Shown here piece by piece: positions 8,369 through 18,853 of a DNA stretch of 64,000 bases. The stretch is from Winogradskyella aurantia. Lineage in GTDB: Bacteria; Bacteroidota; Bacteroidia; Flavobacteriales; Flavobacteriaceae. The stretch's first letter is position 1, and the number at the start of each line of letters is the position of its first letter. The notes under the pieces are model-generated. The model did not search any database. It had not been told where the DNA came from and saw nothing but the letters and a program-made list of their open reading frames with translations. The position numbers and the translations under genes were made by a program. Location: the NCBI RefSeq assembly GCF_002266855.1, contig NZ_NGJN01000008.1, positions 1-64,000 of the forward strand. Direction: 5' to 3'.

Positions 8369-11300
8369 CTATGCGTCCTCCTCGTCTTTAGGTTTTTTCT
8401 TTAAGGACTCGGCCGCATCCCCTTTTTTAGCCGTATCATACATAATTGGCGTTGCAATAAATAGTGATGAATAGGTACCGACCAAAACACCAACGATTAA
8501 GGCAAATAATAATCCTCTAAGAGAATCCGCTCCAAAAATGAACATTGCCAAAAGTACTACCAAGGTGGTTACCGAGGTGTTTAAGGTTCTACTCAATGTA
8601 CTGTTAAGAGACACATCTATGGTTTTATCAAATGTCCAGCTTGTGTGCTCATTTAAAAATTCGCGAATTCTGTCAAATACAACAACTGTATCATTTAATG
8701 AGTAACCAATTACCGTTAAGATAGCCGCTATAAAAGCTTGGTCAATCTCCATACTAAATGGCATAAATTTCCATGTCAATGAGAAAATTCCTAAAACAAT
8801 TAAAACATCATGGAAAACTGCAGCTACAGCACCAAGTGAGAACTGCCATCTCTTAAATCTAAATAAGATATATAAGAACACCACAACCAGTGAACCTAGG
8901 ATGGCCCAAACTGATGATTTTTTGATATCATCTGCTATGGTTGGGCTTACCTTACTAGAAAGCATTTTACCAATCTTGGCATCTCCAGACCCAGCTAGGA
9001 ACTCTTCATAGGTAATGCCATCTGGTAAATATTTTCTGGTGACTTCAAATAGTTTAGCTTGCACCTCTTCATCAGCTTCCGTAGAGTTATCCTCTACTTT
9101 ATATTTCGTAGAAATCTTTAACTGATTTGGACCGCCAATGGTTTTCACCTCGGCACTTCCAAACACTTCATTCAAATCTCCCTTTATTTCTTCCACACTT
9201 ACCTCTTGGGCAAATCTAACCTGATAGGTTCTACCACCAACAAAATCAATACCTTGATCTAACTTGTTTGTGAATAAAGACCCAATACTTAATACTATTA
9301 ATGCACCAGAAATAACATAAGCAATCTTGCGCTTTCTTAAGAATCCAATATTGACATTCTTAAACAGGTTTTTGGTAACTGCTGTAGAGAAGTCTAGTTG
9401 ACCTCCTCGGTTAGCATACCAATCAATTAATAAACGGGTTATGAAAATGGCCGTAAATAATGAGGTTAAAATACCAATGATTAGGGTCGTTGCGAAACCT
9501 TTAATTGGCCCTGTGCCGAACACAAATAAAATTAAGGCTGTTAAACCAGTAGTGATATTGGCATCCAAAATAGATGATAAGGCATTAGAGAAACCGTCCT
9601 TAATGGACTCCTTCTGGGATTTTCCTTTAGCTATTTCCTCGCGTATGCGCTCAAAAATGAGCACGTTAGCATCAACCGAAATACCAATGGTCAGTACAAT
9701 ACCCGCAATACCAGGTAGGGTCAGTACCGCCCCCAAACTTGCTAAAACACCAAAAATCAATAAGATGTTCAATAACAAGGCAACATCAGCAAAAAGACCA
9801 GCTTTTCCGTAATAGAAAACCATCCATACCAACACAAAAGCCAGTGCGATTAAGAAAGATTTCATACCACTATCAATAGCCTCTTGTCCTAAAGAAGGAC
9901 CAACTTCGTCTGCTTGAACTATTTCCGCTGACGCAGGTAGTTTACCCGCCCTAAGGACGTTTGCTAAATCTATTGCTTCCGTTAGTGAAAATGCACCTGA
10001 AATCTGGGAGTTTCCTCCAGAGATTGGACCATTTGACACGCTCGGCGCCGAATATACAATATCATCTAACACAATAGCAATATATCCTTGAGTCTCGTAT
10101 GCCTCCTTGGTCATCGCTTCCCAAATCTTAGCACCCTTAGCATTCATTTGCATACTAACTGCGGGTCTACTTAACTGGTCGTAATCCTGTCTTGCATCTG
10201 TAATTACTGCACCGCTAAGTTGTGGCTCGCCATCTCGATTACCTTGAATAGCATATAATTCTGAAAACTCAGATTCTTCTTGTTGTATTCCCCAAAGAAA
10301 TTTAACATAGCGCATTTCTGCTGGTAATAGTGATCTGTTTTTTGCGTCATTTAATTGCGCCATAACTTTCTCCCTATCCTTAGCTAAGAATACCGCTACC
10401 ACGGAACCACCATTTCCATAACTTTGAATACCTAAAGGATTAACTTCAGCCACATTAGTAGAATCTGATTCTATTTGTCCTGTTAGGTCATCAATGACGT
10501 TTGAAGTTGAATCTACCACTTCAACAGCATCTTCAATTTCTGAAGCCGCCTCTTCTTTTTCTTTGTTTGCTTCGACTAAAGCTTGGTTAACCTGTAAAAT
10601 ATACGGAAGAACTTCTTGGGTTTTATAGGTTTCCCAGAACTGTAGTTGTGCTGTTTTTGTAATAATATCAACAACCCGTTCCTTGTCCTTTGCACCTGGT
10701 AATTCAATTAAAATTCGTCCAGAATTTCCCAATCGTTGAATATTTGGTGATGTTACACCAAATCCGTCGATACGGTTACGCAATACTTCGAACGCAGATA
10801 CAATAGACTCATCAATCTTTTGCTCTAAAATACCTTTTACCTCGTCATCGGACATATCAAACTTAATGTCATCACTCAAATCCCTGTTGGCAAAAATATC
10901 TGGCGAAGCTAATTTGGTATCACCTTTAATGGCGTCCCAGGCTCTAAAGAAGGACTCTAAATAGGATTCTTGGGCATCTTTTTGTAGTTCTTCAGCATCA
11001 TCGAGCGCTTTATTAAATACAGGGTCTTTACTATTATTAGCTAATCCTTTTAAAATATCTTTAACCGAAATTTGGATTATAGCATTGATCCCTCCCTTAA
11101 GGTCTAGGCCCAATTTCATCGCATTTTCTTCAACCTCTGAATAGGTATATTGACTAACACCTAAATTATAGACCTCAATGGGTTCAAATTTTTCACCTAC
11201 TTTGATTTTAGATGTTTTTAAGGAATCGAGATAGTTGATTTCAGCCTGATTTCGTTTTTCCTGATAATTCTCTTCTGTTTCAGAAAACTGGCTTATTGCT

Positions 11301-11413
11301 GCCTGTTTTGCTTCATCTTCTATTTGGTTGGCCTTGAACGTGAATGATAACTGATAAATACTCACTAGTCCAAACAAAAGAGCAAAAAGCTTAATTAATC
11401 CTTTGTTTTGCAT
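8369..11413 (-). CDS. secDF: Fused protein translocase subunit SecDF
   Basis: Inner-membrane RND-type factor that uses the proton gradient to complete Sec-dependent export. 1014 residues, the fused form usual in Bacteroidota. The SecD half has GLDLKGGINAI near residue 85, a long periplasmic region and a six-helix block with GISVDANVLIFERIREE. The SecF half starts around residue 690 and has GIDFVGGRTYQV and SLNDTVVVFDRIREFL. The low-complexity acidic stretch at about 275-320 is a lineage-specific insert in the periplasmic region. Neighbouring mdh and gyrB on the same strand match an order I recall from other flavobacteria. Confidence 0.96.
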   Translation of the reverse strand: MQNKGLIKLFALLFGLVSIYQLSFTFKANQIEDEAKQAAISQFSETEENYQEKRNQAEINYLDSLKTSKIKVGEKFEPIEVYNLGVSQYTYSEVEENAMKLGLDLKGGINAIIQISVKDILKGLANNSKDPVFNKALDDAEELQKDAQESYLESFFRAWDAIKGDTKLASPDIFANRDLSDDIKFDMSDDEVKGILEQKIDESIVSAFEVLRNRIDGFGVTSPNIQRLGNSGRILIELPGAKDKERVVDIITKTAQLQFWETYKTQEVLPYILQVNQALVEANKEKEEAASEIEDAVEVVDSTSNVIDDLTGQIESDSTNVAEVNPLGIQSYGNGGSVVAVFLAKDREKVMAQLNDAKNRSLLPAEMRYVKFLWGIQQEESEFSELYAIQGNRDGEPQLSGAVITDARQDYDQLSRPAVSMQMNAKGAKIWEAMTKEAYETQGYIAIVLDDIVYSAPSVSNGPISGGNSQISGAFSLTEAIDLANVLRAGKLPASAEIVQADEVGPSLGQEAIDSGMKSFLIALAFVLVWMVFYYGKAGLFADVALLLNILLIFGVLASLGAVLTLPGIAGIVLTIGISVDANVLIFERIREEIAKGKSQKESIKDGFSNALSSILDANITTGLTALILFVFGTGPIKGFATTLIIGILTSLFTAIFITRLLIDWYANRGGQLDFSTAVTKNLFKNVNIGFLRKRKIAYVISGALIVLSIGSLFTNKLDQGIDFVGGRTYQVRFAQEVSVEEIKGDLNEVFGSAEVKTIGGPNQLKISTKYKVEDNSTEADEEVQAKLFEVTRKYLPDGITYEEFLAGSGDAKIGKMLSSKVSPTIADDIKKSSVWAILGSLVVVFLYILFRFKRWQFSLGAVAAVFHDVLIVLGIFSLTWKFMPFSMEIDQAFIAAILTVIGYSLNDTVVVFDRIREFLNEHTSWTFDKTIDVSLNSTLSRTLNTSVTTLVVLLAMFIFGADSLRGLLFALIVGVLVGTYSSLFIATPIMYDTAKKGDAAESLKKKPKDEEDA

Positions 11414-11449
11414 TGTTCTTTTTATTTATGATCGAAAATTTAAATCGCG

Positions 11450-11480
11450 CAAATATAGAGTTTACGTGATTATTCGACAA
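11450..11480 (-). promoter_or_regulatory. Promoter of secDF
   Basis: On the minus strand TTG (11480-11478) and TATATTTG (11457-11450) are separated by 20 bp, a full match to the Bacteroidota TTG-N17..23-TAnnTTTG promoter. It lies 36 bp before the secDF ATG. Confidence 0.65.
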
Positions 11481-11570
11481 TTTATTTTTAATGATATACG
11501 TCGTGATAAATTTTGAATGAATGAAAACCTCATTCGAAATAAGATGTTGTGAATTATCACTTTAAATAAT

Positions 11571-12185
11571 TCAAGAGAAAAAAGGTCCTGCCCTAACCTG
11601 AGGAATTTTGTAGGCGTTTTTCTTTTTATAAACGGTTGAGGGATGGTAAGAAACCAAAGAACCCACTAACCGTTTATTAGAAGTGTCTGAAGGGTTTAGT
11701 CGTGCATAAGTCTTTAGCTTAATTGGGCTAAATCTATCACTTTTAAAATTAGGCGTTATTACTTCGGTAGCATCAAAATGCCAAGAAATACCGGTTTCGC
11801 CATTTAATTCTGAAATCTTTAATCTATAATCTGTATGGCCCTGCTCTTTTGATGTATGTTTAGAATGCTCTCTATTGTCATCAAGATTAAAATGAAAACC
11901 TATTTCACGAGTTAGGGCATTCTTTATCCTGTAAATATCAGTATTGCTATAATACGTAATTTTAAGCTGGCCATTCTGTAATTCACTAATTTGAATTTTT
12001 TCAGCACCTTGCAAACCGAGTACGACTTCTATATTCTCAATGGCACTTTTTGTGTCATAAGAAGATATATCAGTAGCGGTAAAATTTACCAAGATTTGCT
12101 GATTCGGCGGTGTTGAATGGTTTAGATAAGCACCTAAGCCCGATACAAGCAAAATTGAAAATAAAAACTGTAGAGTCGTTTTCAT
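11571..12185 (-). CDS. Exported protein of unknown function
   Basis: 204 residues starting with a hydrophobic signal or anchor segment (LQFLFSILLVSGLGAYL). The remainder is polar, with a likely alpha/beta part (residues 30-90) and a segment of alternating hydrophobic residues. I do not recognise a family. A perfect -7 box (12190-12197) lies only 4 bp upstream of the ATG, which fixes the start and implies a nearly leaderless transcript. Confidence 0.7.
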   Translation of the reverse strand: MKTTLQFLFSILLVSGLGAYLNHSTPPNQQILVNFTATDISSYDTKSAIENIEVVLGLQGAEKIQISELQNGQLKITYYSNTDIYRIKNALTREIGFHFNLDDNREHSKHTSKEQGHTDYRLKISELNGETGISWHFDATEVITPNFKSDRFSPIKLKTYARLNPSDTSNKRLVGSLVSYHPSTVYKKKNAYKIPQVRAGPFFS

Positions 12186-12189
12186 GTGG

Positions 12190-12197
12190 CAAATATA
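12190..12197 (-). promoter_or_regulatory. -7 box immediately before the exported protein at 11571-12185
   Basis: TATATTTG on the minus strand followed by C. Transcription would begin about 6-8 bp further on, at or next to the ATG (12185-12183). The place for a -33 element is occupied by the terminator of the upstream gene. Confidence 0.55.
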
Positions 12198-12200
12198 AAT

Positions 12201-12232
12201 AAATAAAGGCTTTATCTCTAAAGCCTTTATTT
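12201..12232 (-). terminator. Terminator of the DUF4412-like gene
   Basis: A perfect 14-bp stem, AAATAAAGGCTTTA / TAAAGCCTTTATTT, with loop TCTC. It starts 18 bp after the stop codon of the gene at 12250-12912. Confidence 0.85.
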
Positions 12233-12249
12233 AATGTGTACTCTTAAAA

Positions 12250-12912
12250 TTACATGCCCTCCATCTTGGTATAACCTTCTGGTGGCGTCATGTTAAACTT
12301 ATCTTCAGATACTGAGGTCTTGTCTAGTTTAGTAACCTCCATGGTCATGGTCATAGCCATACCTTGTTGGTTCATATTCATTACCATATACATAGGATAA
12401 CCAGAAATTTTGTCGCCTAGCATAGAGGTTTGTTGGGTCATTACAGGTACAATTTCATCGGTTGTAAACATAGACATCTTCACCTCCACGCCATCTTGTA
12501 CCATAGTGACGATCTTTTCTTTACATTCATATCCTAAAATCGTTTTTGTAGCACTTCCCTCCTCGACGGAAATATTTTCAAGCATTTCAGGAGTCACTTC
12601 AACCGTTTTAAGCATAAATTTCTTGCCCCCCATCATTGGACTATCCATCAAAGTTAAGGATTGCATTTTATCCTGATCTGATATCACAACCATATCACCT
12701 GACATAGGATTAGACATCTCTACGCGAGACTTAGTTCCCTTAAAATAGGTCGTGGCCATCATATCTCCCATCTGGTCGAATGTGGCTTGCATTTGAGCAT
12801 TATCAGTAGATAAGGTTTGTTTAGTTGTAATTACACCTTCTGTAATTTTATCTTGGGCAGTTGTTACTAAACTAAACACCACAGCCAGACTAAGTAAGAT
12901 TAATTTTTTCAT
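12250..12912 (-). CDS. Exported DUF4412-like protein
   Basis: 220 residues from the ATG at 12912, which starts a classic signal peptide (MKKLILLSLAVVFSLVTTAQ). A longer frame to 12960 would put 16 residues ahead of the signal peptide, so it is rejected. The mature protein is methionine-rich (GDMMATTYFKGTKSRVEM, MQQTSMLGDK, MNMNQQGMAMTMTM) with the strand pattern of DUF4412 periplasmic proteins that read as GLPG-like or LolA-like beta folds. Function unknown. The methionine clusters might bind metal, but they are also common in this family. Confidence 0.75.
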   Translation of the reverse strand: MKKLILLSLAVVFSLVTTAQDKITEGVITTKQTLSTDNAQMQATFDQMGDMMATTYFKGTKSRVEMSNPMSGDMVVISDQDKMQSLTLMDSPMMGGKKFMLKTVEVTPEMLENISVEEGSATKTILGYECKEKIVTMVQDGVEVKMSMFTTDEIVPVMTQQTSMLGDKISGYPMYMVMNMNQQGMAMTMTMEVTKLDKTSVSEDKFNMTPPEGYTKMEGM

Positions 12913-12943
12913 TGTATAAATTTTATGTTGGCAAGATAAATAC

Positions 12944-12979
12944 AAAAACCTTACCAACAATACTGCTAGTAAGGTTTTT
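12944..12979 (-). terminator. Terminator of mdh
   Basis: The stem AAAAACCTTAC / GTAAGGTTTTT lies 23 bp after the mdh stop codon on the minus strand. Its T-run ends in the region used as the promoter of the DUF4412-like gene. Confidence 0.75.
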
Positions 12980-13001
12980 ATAATGATATATTAATTTAAT
13001 T

Positions 13002-13928
13002 TTAAAATTCTAAAAGATCATTAGTCTTTTTAACCCCTTCTGCGCTTTCTGCCATATGTGCCTTTTCTGCGTCACTCAATGGTACGTCTACAATCTTCTC
13101 AATACCATTTTTACCCAAAATAACCGGCACGCCAATGCATAAATCAGACAATCCATATTCACCATCTAATAATGTTGAACAAGGGAACATTTTCTTTTGG
13201 TCACAGGCAATGGCTTGGACTAAAGCAGAAACTGCGGCCCCTGGCGCATACCACGCTGAAGTGCCCAGTAATTTAGTCAATGTTGCACCACCGACTTTGG
13301 TATCTTCTTTTACCTGATTAAGTCGTTCTTCCGACATAAATTCAGACACGTTGATACTGTTTCTTGTGGCATGTGAAGTTAAAGGCACCATACCCTTGTC
13401 ACTATGACCACCTATAACCATACCATCAATATCACTTATTGGAGCTCCCAAGGCTTCTGCTAATCTGTATTTGAATCTAGCCGAGTCCAAGGCACCACCC
13501 ATACCAATGATTTTATGCTTTGGCAAATCTGTAGTTTTATGCACTAAATACGTCATGGTATCCATTGGATTACTCACAACGATAAGAATGGTATTTGGAG
13601 AATGTTCCACCAAACTAGATGAAACCGTTTTAACGATACCGGCGTTAATACCAATGAGTTCCTCTCGTGTCATACCAGGTTTTCTTGGAATTCCGGATGT
13701 TATTACACAAATATCACTATTTGCTGTTTTAGAGTAATCGTTAGTACTTCCTACAATTTTAGTATCGAAACCATTTAATGATGCACATTGCATGAGGTCC
13801 ATGGCCTTACCTTCAGCATAGCCTTCTTTTATATCTAAAATGACCACTTCTGAAGCAAAATTTTTAATTGCAATATATTCAGCACAACTTGCACCAACAG
13901 CGCCAGCGCCAACTACAGTTACTTTCAT
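13002..13928 (-). CDS. mdh: Malate dehydrogenase
   Basis: NAD-dependent interconversion of malate and oxaloacetate in the TCA cycle. 308 residues of the LDH-like type. Visible signatures are the Rossmann loop GAGAVGASCAEY at residue 7, the substrate-loop ITSGIPRKPGMTRE (about 83), VVSNPMDTMTY (about 118), MGGALDSARFKYRLAEALG (about 143) and the catalytic histidine in IGGHSDKGMVPL (about 175). gltA (51680) of the same cycle is elsewhere in the window. Monocistronic by its own -7 box (TATTTTTG, 13965-13972) and terminator. Confidence 0.95.
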   Translation of the reverse strand: MKVTVVGAGAVGASCAEYIAIKNFASEVVILDIKEGYAEGKAMDLMQCASLNGFDTKIVGSTNDYSKTANSDICVITSGIPRKPGMTREELIGINAGIVKTVSSSLVEHSPNTILIVVSNPMDTMTYLVHKTTDLPKHKIIGMGGALDSARFKYRLAEALGAPISDIDGMVIGGHSDKGMVPLTSHATRNSINVSEFMSEERLNQVKEDTKVGGATLTKLLGTSAWYAPGAAVSALVQAIACDQKKMFPCSTLLDGEYGLSDLCIGVPVILGKNGIEKIVDVPLSDAEKAHMAESAEGVKKTNDLLEF

Positions 13929-14022
13929 GTTATTTTAATTTTTAGTGTTACTTGAAATCGATTACAAAAATAAGGCTTTGCCTATAATTTACCATGATTT
14001 ATGTCATGGTATTACCAAATAA

Positions 14023-14050
14023 AAAAGAGCAACAAGGATGCTGCTCTTTT
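14023..14050 (-). terminator. Terminator of the DUF6588-like gene
   Basis: The stem AAAAGAGC / GCTCTTTT encloses a 12-nt loop. It lies directly after the stop codon of the gene at 14074-15117. Confidence 0.75.
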
Positions 14051-14073
14051 AAACTATTTAATTCTAACTTTTT

Positions 14074-15117
14074 TTATCTAAAGCTGAAGGCTATACCAAC
14101 TGAAGCTGTATTATATTCTTGAAAGGTGTAATCTGCAAAAATCTTAAAAAATCCAAGATTTAAACGAGCCCCAAGTGTTGCATTCATGCCACTTGCCTCA
14201 AAATCTAAATTTATAGGGTTAGTTATGGTTTCCTCCACAGAACCAATGGTATTTCCATTACTATCCTCAACATCATACCTCAAGGTATAATCTCCTTTCA
14301 TTCTTGCCGTGGTTTGGCCGCTATTATAACCAACGCTTCCATACACGGTAACAAGTACAAAATCTAAGGAGCCTATGGCCTGTATGGTCCAAGTATTCAT
14401 TTTAAATTCAGCTTCACCGTTACTCGTAGAAACGTCCTCATTTAGTTCTTCCTCAGATAAATCCGTGGTAACCTTCATGTTAGAGAAAGCACCCAAAATT
14501 GAAATATTCAAAGGCAACTTATCCATAGGTCCAAAATATTGGGTTAAATCATGTTGCAGGCCAAAACCAATTGAACTGGCTTCTACATCATCAAACCTTA
14601 AATTAGGTACAAACCTCGCTTTAATATCCGTTTTAAACGGCAAACCAAAACCAACTTGAACAGTAGGAGCGGGCACTGCATTTAAAGGCAAATCTTGGGC
14701 GATGCCACCGGGCAATTCAAAACTAGCTACTTTAAATCTATTATCCCCATCGGGAATACTTATATCAATTCTTGTTACTGTATCATCCTCGCTCATAACA
14801 GTTCGTATGCGGGTTTCACCGTTAGGCAATGACACAAACTCATAATCACCTGGGTTAAACGCAAAGGTTTGTGCACTCATTGGCACAAAGGATAAATTAC
14901 CCCCAATGGTTAAATCAAAGCCAAATTTCTTATGTACTTTACCTGTAGTAAACCAACCACTATTCATACTATACATTAATCCCACAATCGCAGGGTTTAA
15001 GTAGTTTTCAGTTAACAGGCTCGCATCATCAGCGGCTAATAGAATACCGTCTAAGTCTTGGGCTTTAAGACTATTTATGGTAAAACAAACGGTAATAACA
15101 ACTATAAGTTTTTTCAT
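14074..15117 (-). CDS. Exported outer-membrane-type protein (DUF6588-like)
   Basis: 347 residues with a signal peptide (MKKLIVVITVCFTINSLKAQ). The protein reads as alternating amphipathic strands and ends FADYTFQEYNTASVGIAFSFR, an aromatic/arginine tail typical of beta-barrels. The early YLNPAIVGLMYSMNSGW segment and overall length fit the DUF6588 group of Bacteroidota proteins; this is from memory of the pattern, so moderate confidence. Function unknown, most likely an outer-membrane barrel. It lies between mdh and gyrB with its own terminator. Confidence 0.75.
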   Translation of the reverse strand: MKKLIVVITVCFTINSLKAQDLDGILLAADDASLLTENYLNPAIVGLMYSMNSGWFTTGKVHKKFGFDLTIGGNLSFVPMSAQTFAFNPGDYEFVSLPNGETRIRTVMSEDDTVTRIDISIPDGDNRFKVASFELPGGIAQDLPLNAVPAPTVQVGFGLPFKTDIKARFVPNLRFDDVEASSIGFGLQHDLTQYFGPMDKLPLNISILGAFSNMKVTTDLSEEELNEDVSTSNGEAEFKMNTWTIQAIGSLDFVLVTVYGSVGYNSGQTTARMKGDYTLRYDVEDSNGNTIGSVEETITNPINLDFEASGMNATLGARLNLGFFKIFADYTFQEYNTASVGIAFSFR

Positions 15118-15189
15118 GATTAAGTAGATTTATAAGTATAAATCTATAAAAATATTATATAATGAGACTTAACTTCCTCATTATATATA

Positions 15190-15225
15190 AAAAAAGCAAG
15201 TCCAAAACTTGGACTTGCTTTTTTA
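15190..15225 (-). terminator. Terminator of gyrB
   Basis: The strong stem AAAAAAGCAAGTCCA / TGGACTTGCTTTTTT lies about 20 bp after the gyrB stop codon, with T-runs on both strands. Confidence 0.88.
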
Positions 15226-15245
15226 AAATACCTAATACAATTTAT

Positions 15246-17213
<1,968 letters not shown>

Positions 17214-17250
17214 TTATTAATTTGCTTGTTGAGCCCATATAGACTTCACA

Positions 17251-17279
17251 AAAAAAAGATGCTTTAGAGCATCCTTTTG
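17251..17279 (-). terminator. Terminator-like hairpin in the gyrB leader
   Basis: On the minus strand the stem GGATGCT / AGCATC with loop CTAA is followed by eight T residues, the form of an intrinsic terminator. It lies 55 bp before the gyrB ATG and downstream of the likely gyrB promoter, where no gene ends. It may be an attenuator, or the end of a short RNA. Confidence 0.65.
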
Positions 17280-17287
17280 AATACAAA

Positions 17288-17322
17288 CAAATATACGAAA
17301 TAACGAGGCTTTTTAAAAGCAA
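17288..17322 (-). promoter_or_regulatory. Probable gyrB promoter
   Basis: Minus-strand TTG (17322-17320) and TATATTTG (17295-17288), spaced by 24 bp, near the long end of the Bacteroidota range. Transcription from it would pass through the 17251-17279 hairpin before gyrB. Confidence 0.45.
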
Positions 17323-17738
17323 ATTATTGCCTTAAAAGAATAATTATCAACATTTGTTAATTTCTTAAAAGTGGCTTAAATCGCCTAAAAAGGACCTTAA
17401 ATTTGATTTTAAGGAATTTTTTTCAATTCAAAAATTAAAAAATCTGGAAAGTGCCTTAAAGACGTTTTTTTTGATTTTAAAATGCCAAAAATAAACTGAT
17501 TTTCTGCTTATTTGTAGCTATCAAATCTTTTGAAAAAACAACTCAGAGATTCCAATAATTAAAAATTAGGGTTTTTATATAAGGCTTTGGTTTAATTATT
17601 CAAAAACTGATATTTTAGACGTTTTGCCAGATTAAATATTATTGAAAAATAACCGACTGGACCTTTAATCACTATGTTGAAAAACATAATAGTTGTATAT
17701 TTATATTGAAAAAGATTACATATTTCAAAAATTGCTGA

Positions 17739-18836
17739 ATGAAAAAGTGTTTACTTGGCTTCATAGCGTCTTTTATCGTAATTTTCAGTGTTAAAGGCCA
17801 AAGTAATTCTAAATTTACTGAGAGTAGACCTACCATCATTGGTGTATCTTTAGATTATGGATTCCTGATTAAACACACCCCCTCCTTACGTGAAATAGAA
17901 GATGCCTATCCTTCTGCTATTACGCTCGATTGGAGCAAATTATTATTAACTCAAAATGCTTGGGATTTTTGCAGTTGCTTTCCTAGAGTTGGTGTTGATT
18001 TAGCATATTGGAATTGGGACAACCCTGATGTTCTTGGTAATGGAATCTTAGCAATGGGCTATGTAGAGCCTTATTTTAGAACACAGAAACGAACGAATCT
18101 ATTTTTTAGAATGGGCTTGGGTGGTGCTTACCTCACACAACCATACGATGAGCAAACTAATCCCTTGAACGAATCTTACAGTACCAACCTCAGCTTTGCC
18201 TTAGTGGTGGGATTAGGGGTAAATTACAGACTCACTGATTCTTGGAACTTACGCCTAGCAGCAAAATATAACCATACCTCTAATGGTGGAATTAGCACAC
18301 CAAATAAAGGCTTAAACTTTCCATCCATAAGTTTCGGTGTCAATAAAAGTCTCAAAGACATAACCTATCCAGATTTGGAAAGGATTGATAAACGACATCC
18401 GCCAGAGCAAAAAGAACGTATATCCGTAGTTCATTTTTCGGGCTGGAGCAACGCCGCAGTAGGCGATAAGGATAAGTTTTATGTTTTTGGTTTTAATGGT
18501 AAATACAGCCGTTGGATAGGTGGACGAAGTGCCCTGACGGGCGGTACGGAGTTGATTTTTGATTATTCTAGAAGAGAACAGATTGAGCTTGATGGTGCTG
18601 ATGCTGATTTCTTCCAAGCAGCTGCTTTGGTTGGGCATGAATTTTGGTTGGGCAAAGTAACATTTAGCCAAGAACTAGGTGTCTACTATTACAACGACTA
18701 CCGTATTAATGATGATATTTACCAACGCTATGGACTCACTTATAATTTCAACAAGCACATTTTTGCAGGTTTTAGTTTAAAGGCACATGGGCATGTAGCA
18801 GACTTTTTTGATTTGAGATTAGGCTATACATTTTAA
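17739..18836 (+). CDS. Acyloxyacyl hydrolase / lipid A deacylase PagL-like outer membrane protein
   Basis: 365 residues with a signal peptide (MKKCLLGFIASFIVIFSVKGQ). Residues 174-200 hold the PagL signature AAKYNHTSNGG, then PNKGLNFPSISFG; H179 and S181 would be the catalytic pair of lipid A 3-O-deacylase. The protein is about twice the length of Pseudomonas PagL (roughly 150-170 residues); the second half (210-365) again reads as beta-strands and ends in LRLGYTF, a terminal phenylalanine as in outer-membrane barrels. Inferred role: removal of an acyl chain from lipid A. Monocistronic. Confidence 0.75.
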   Translation: MKKCLLGFIASFIVIFSVKGQSNSKFTESRPTIIGVSLDYGFLIKHTPSLREIEDAYPSAITLDWSKLLLTQNAWDFCSCFPRVGVDLAYWNWDNPDVLGNGILAMGYVEPYFRTQKRTNLFFRMGLGGAYLTQPYDEQTNPLNESYSTNLSFALVVGLGVNYRLTDSWNLRLAAKYNHTSNGGISTPNKGLNFPSISFGVNKSLKDITYPDLERIDKRHPPEQKERISVVHFSGWSNAAVGDKDKFYVFGFNGKYSRWIGGRSALTGGTELIFDYSRREQIELDGADADFFQAAALVGHEFWLGKVTFSQELGVYYYNDYRINDDIYQRYGLTYNFNKHIFAGFSLKAHGHVADFFDLRLGYTF

Positions 18837-18853
18837 AACGCATCAATTAAGAG

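Noticed and set aside
8369-11413. Plus-strand open frame of 123 codons inside secDF (9441-9812)
   Set aside because: It is the reverse complement of a conserved SecD membrane segment; shadow frame.
12913-12960. Extra 16 N-terminal residues on the DUF4412-like protein
   Set aside because: They would precede a perfect signal peptide and overlap the terminator of mdh.
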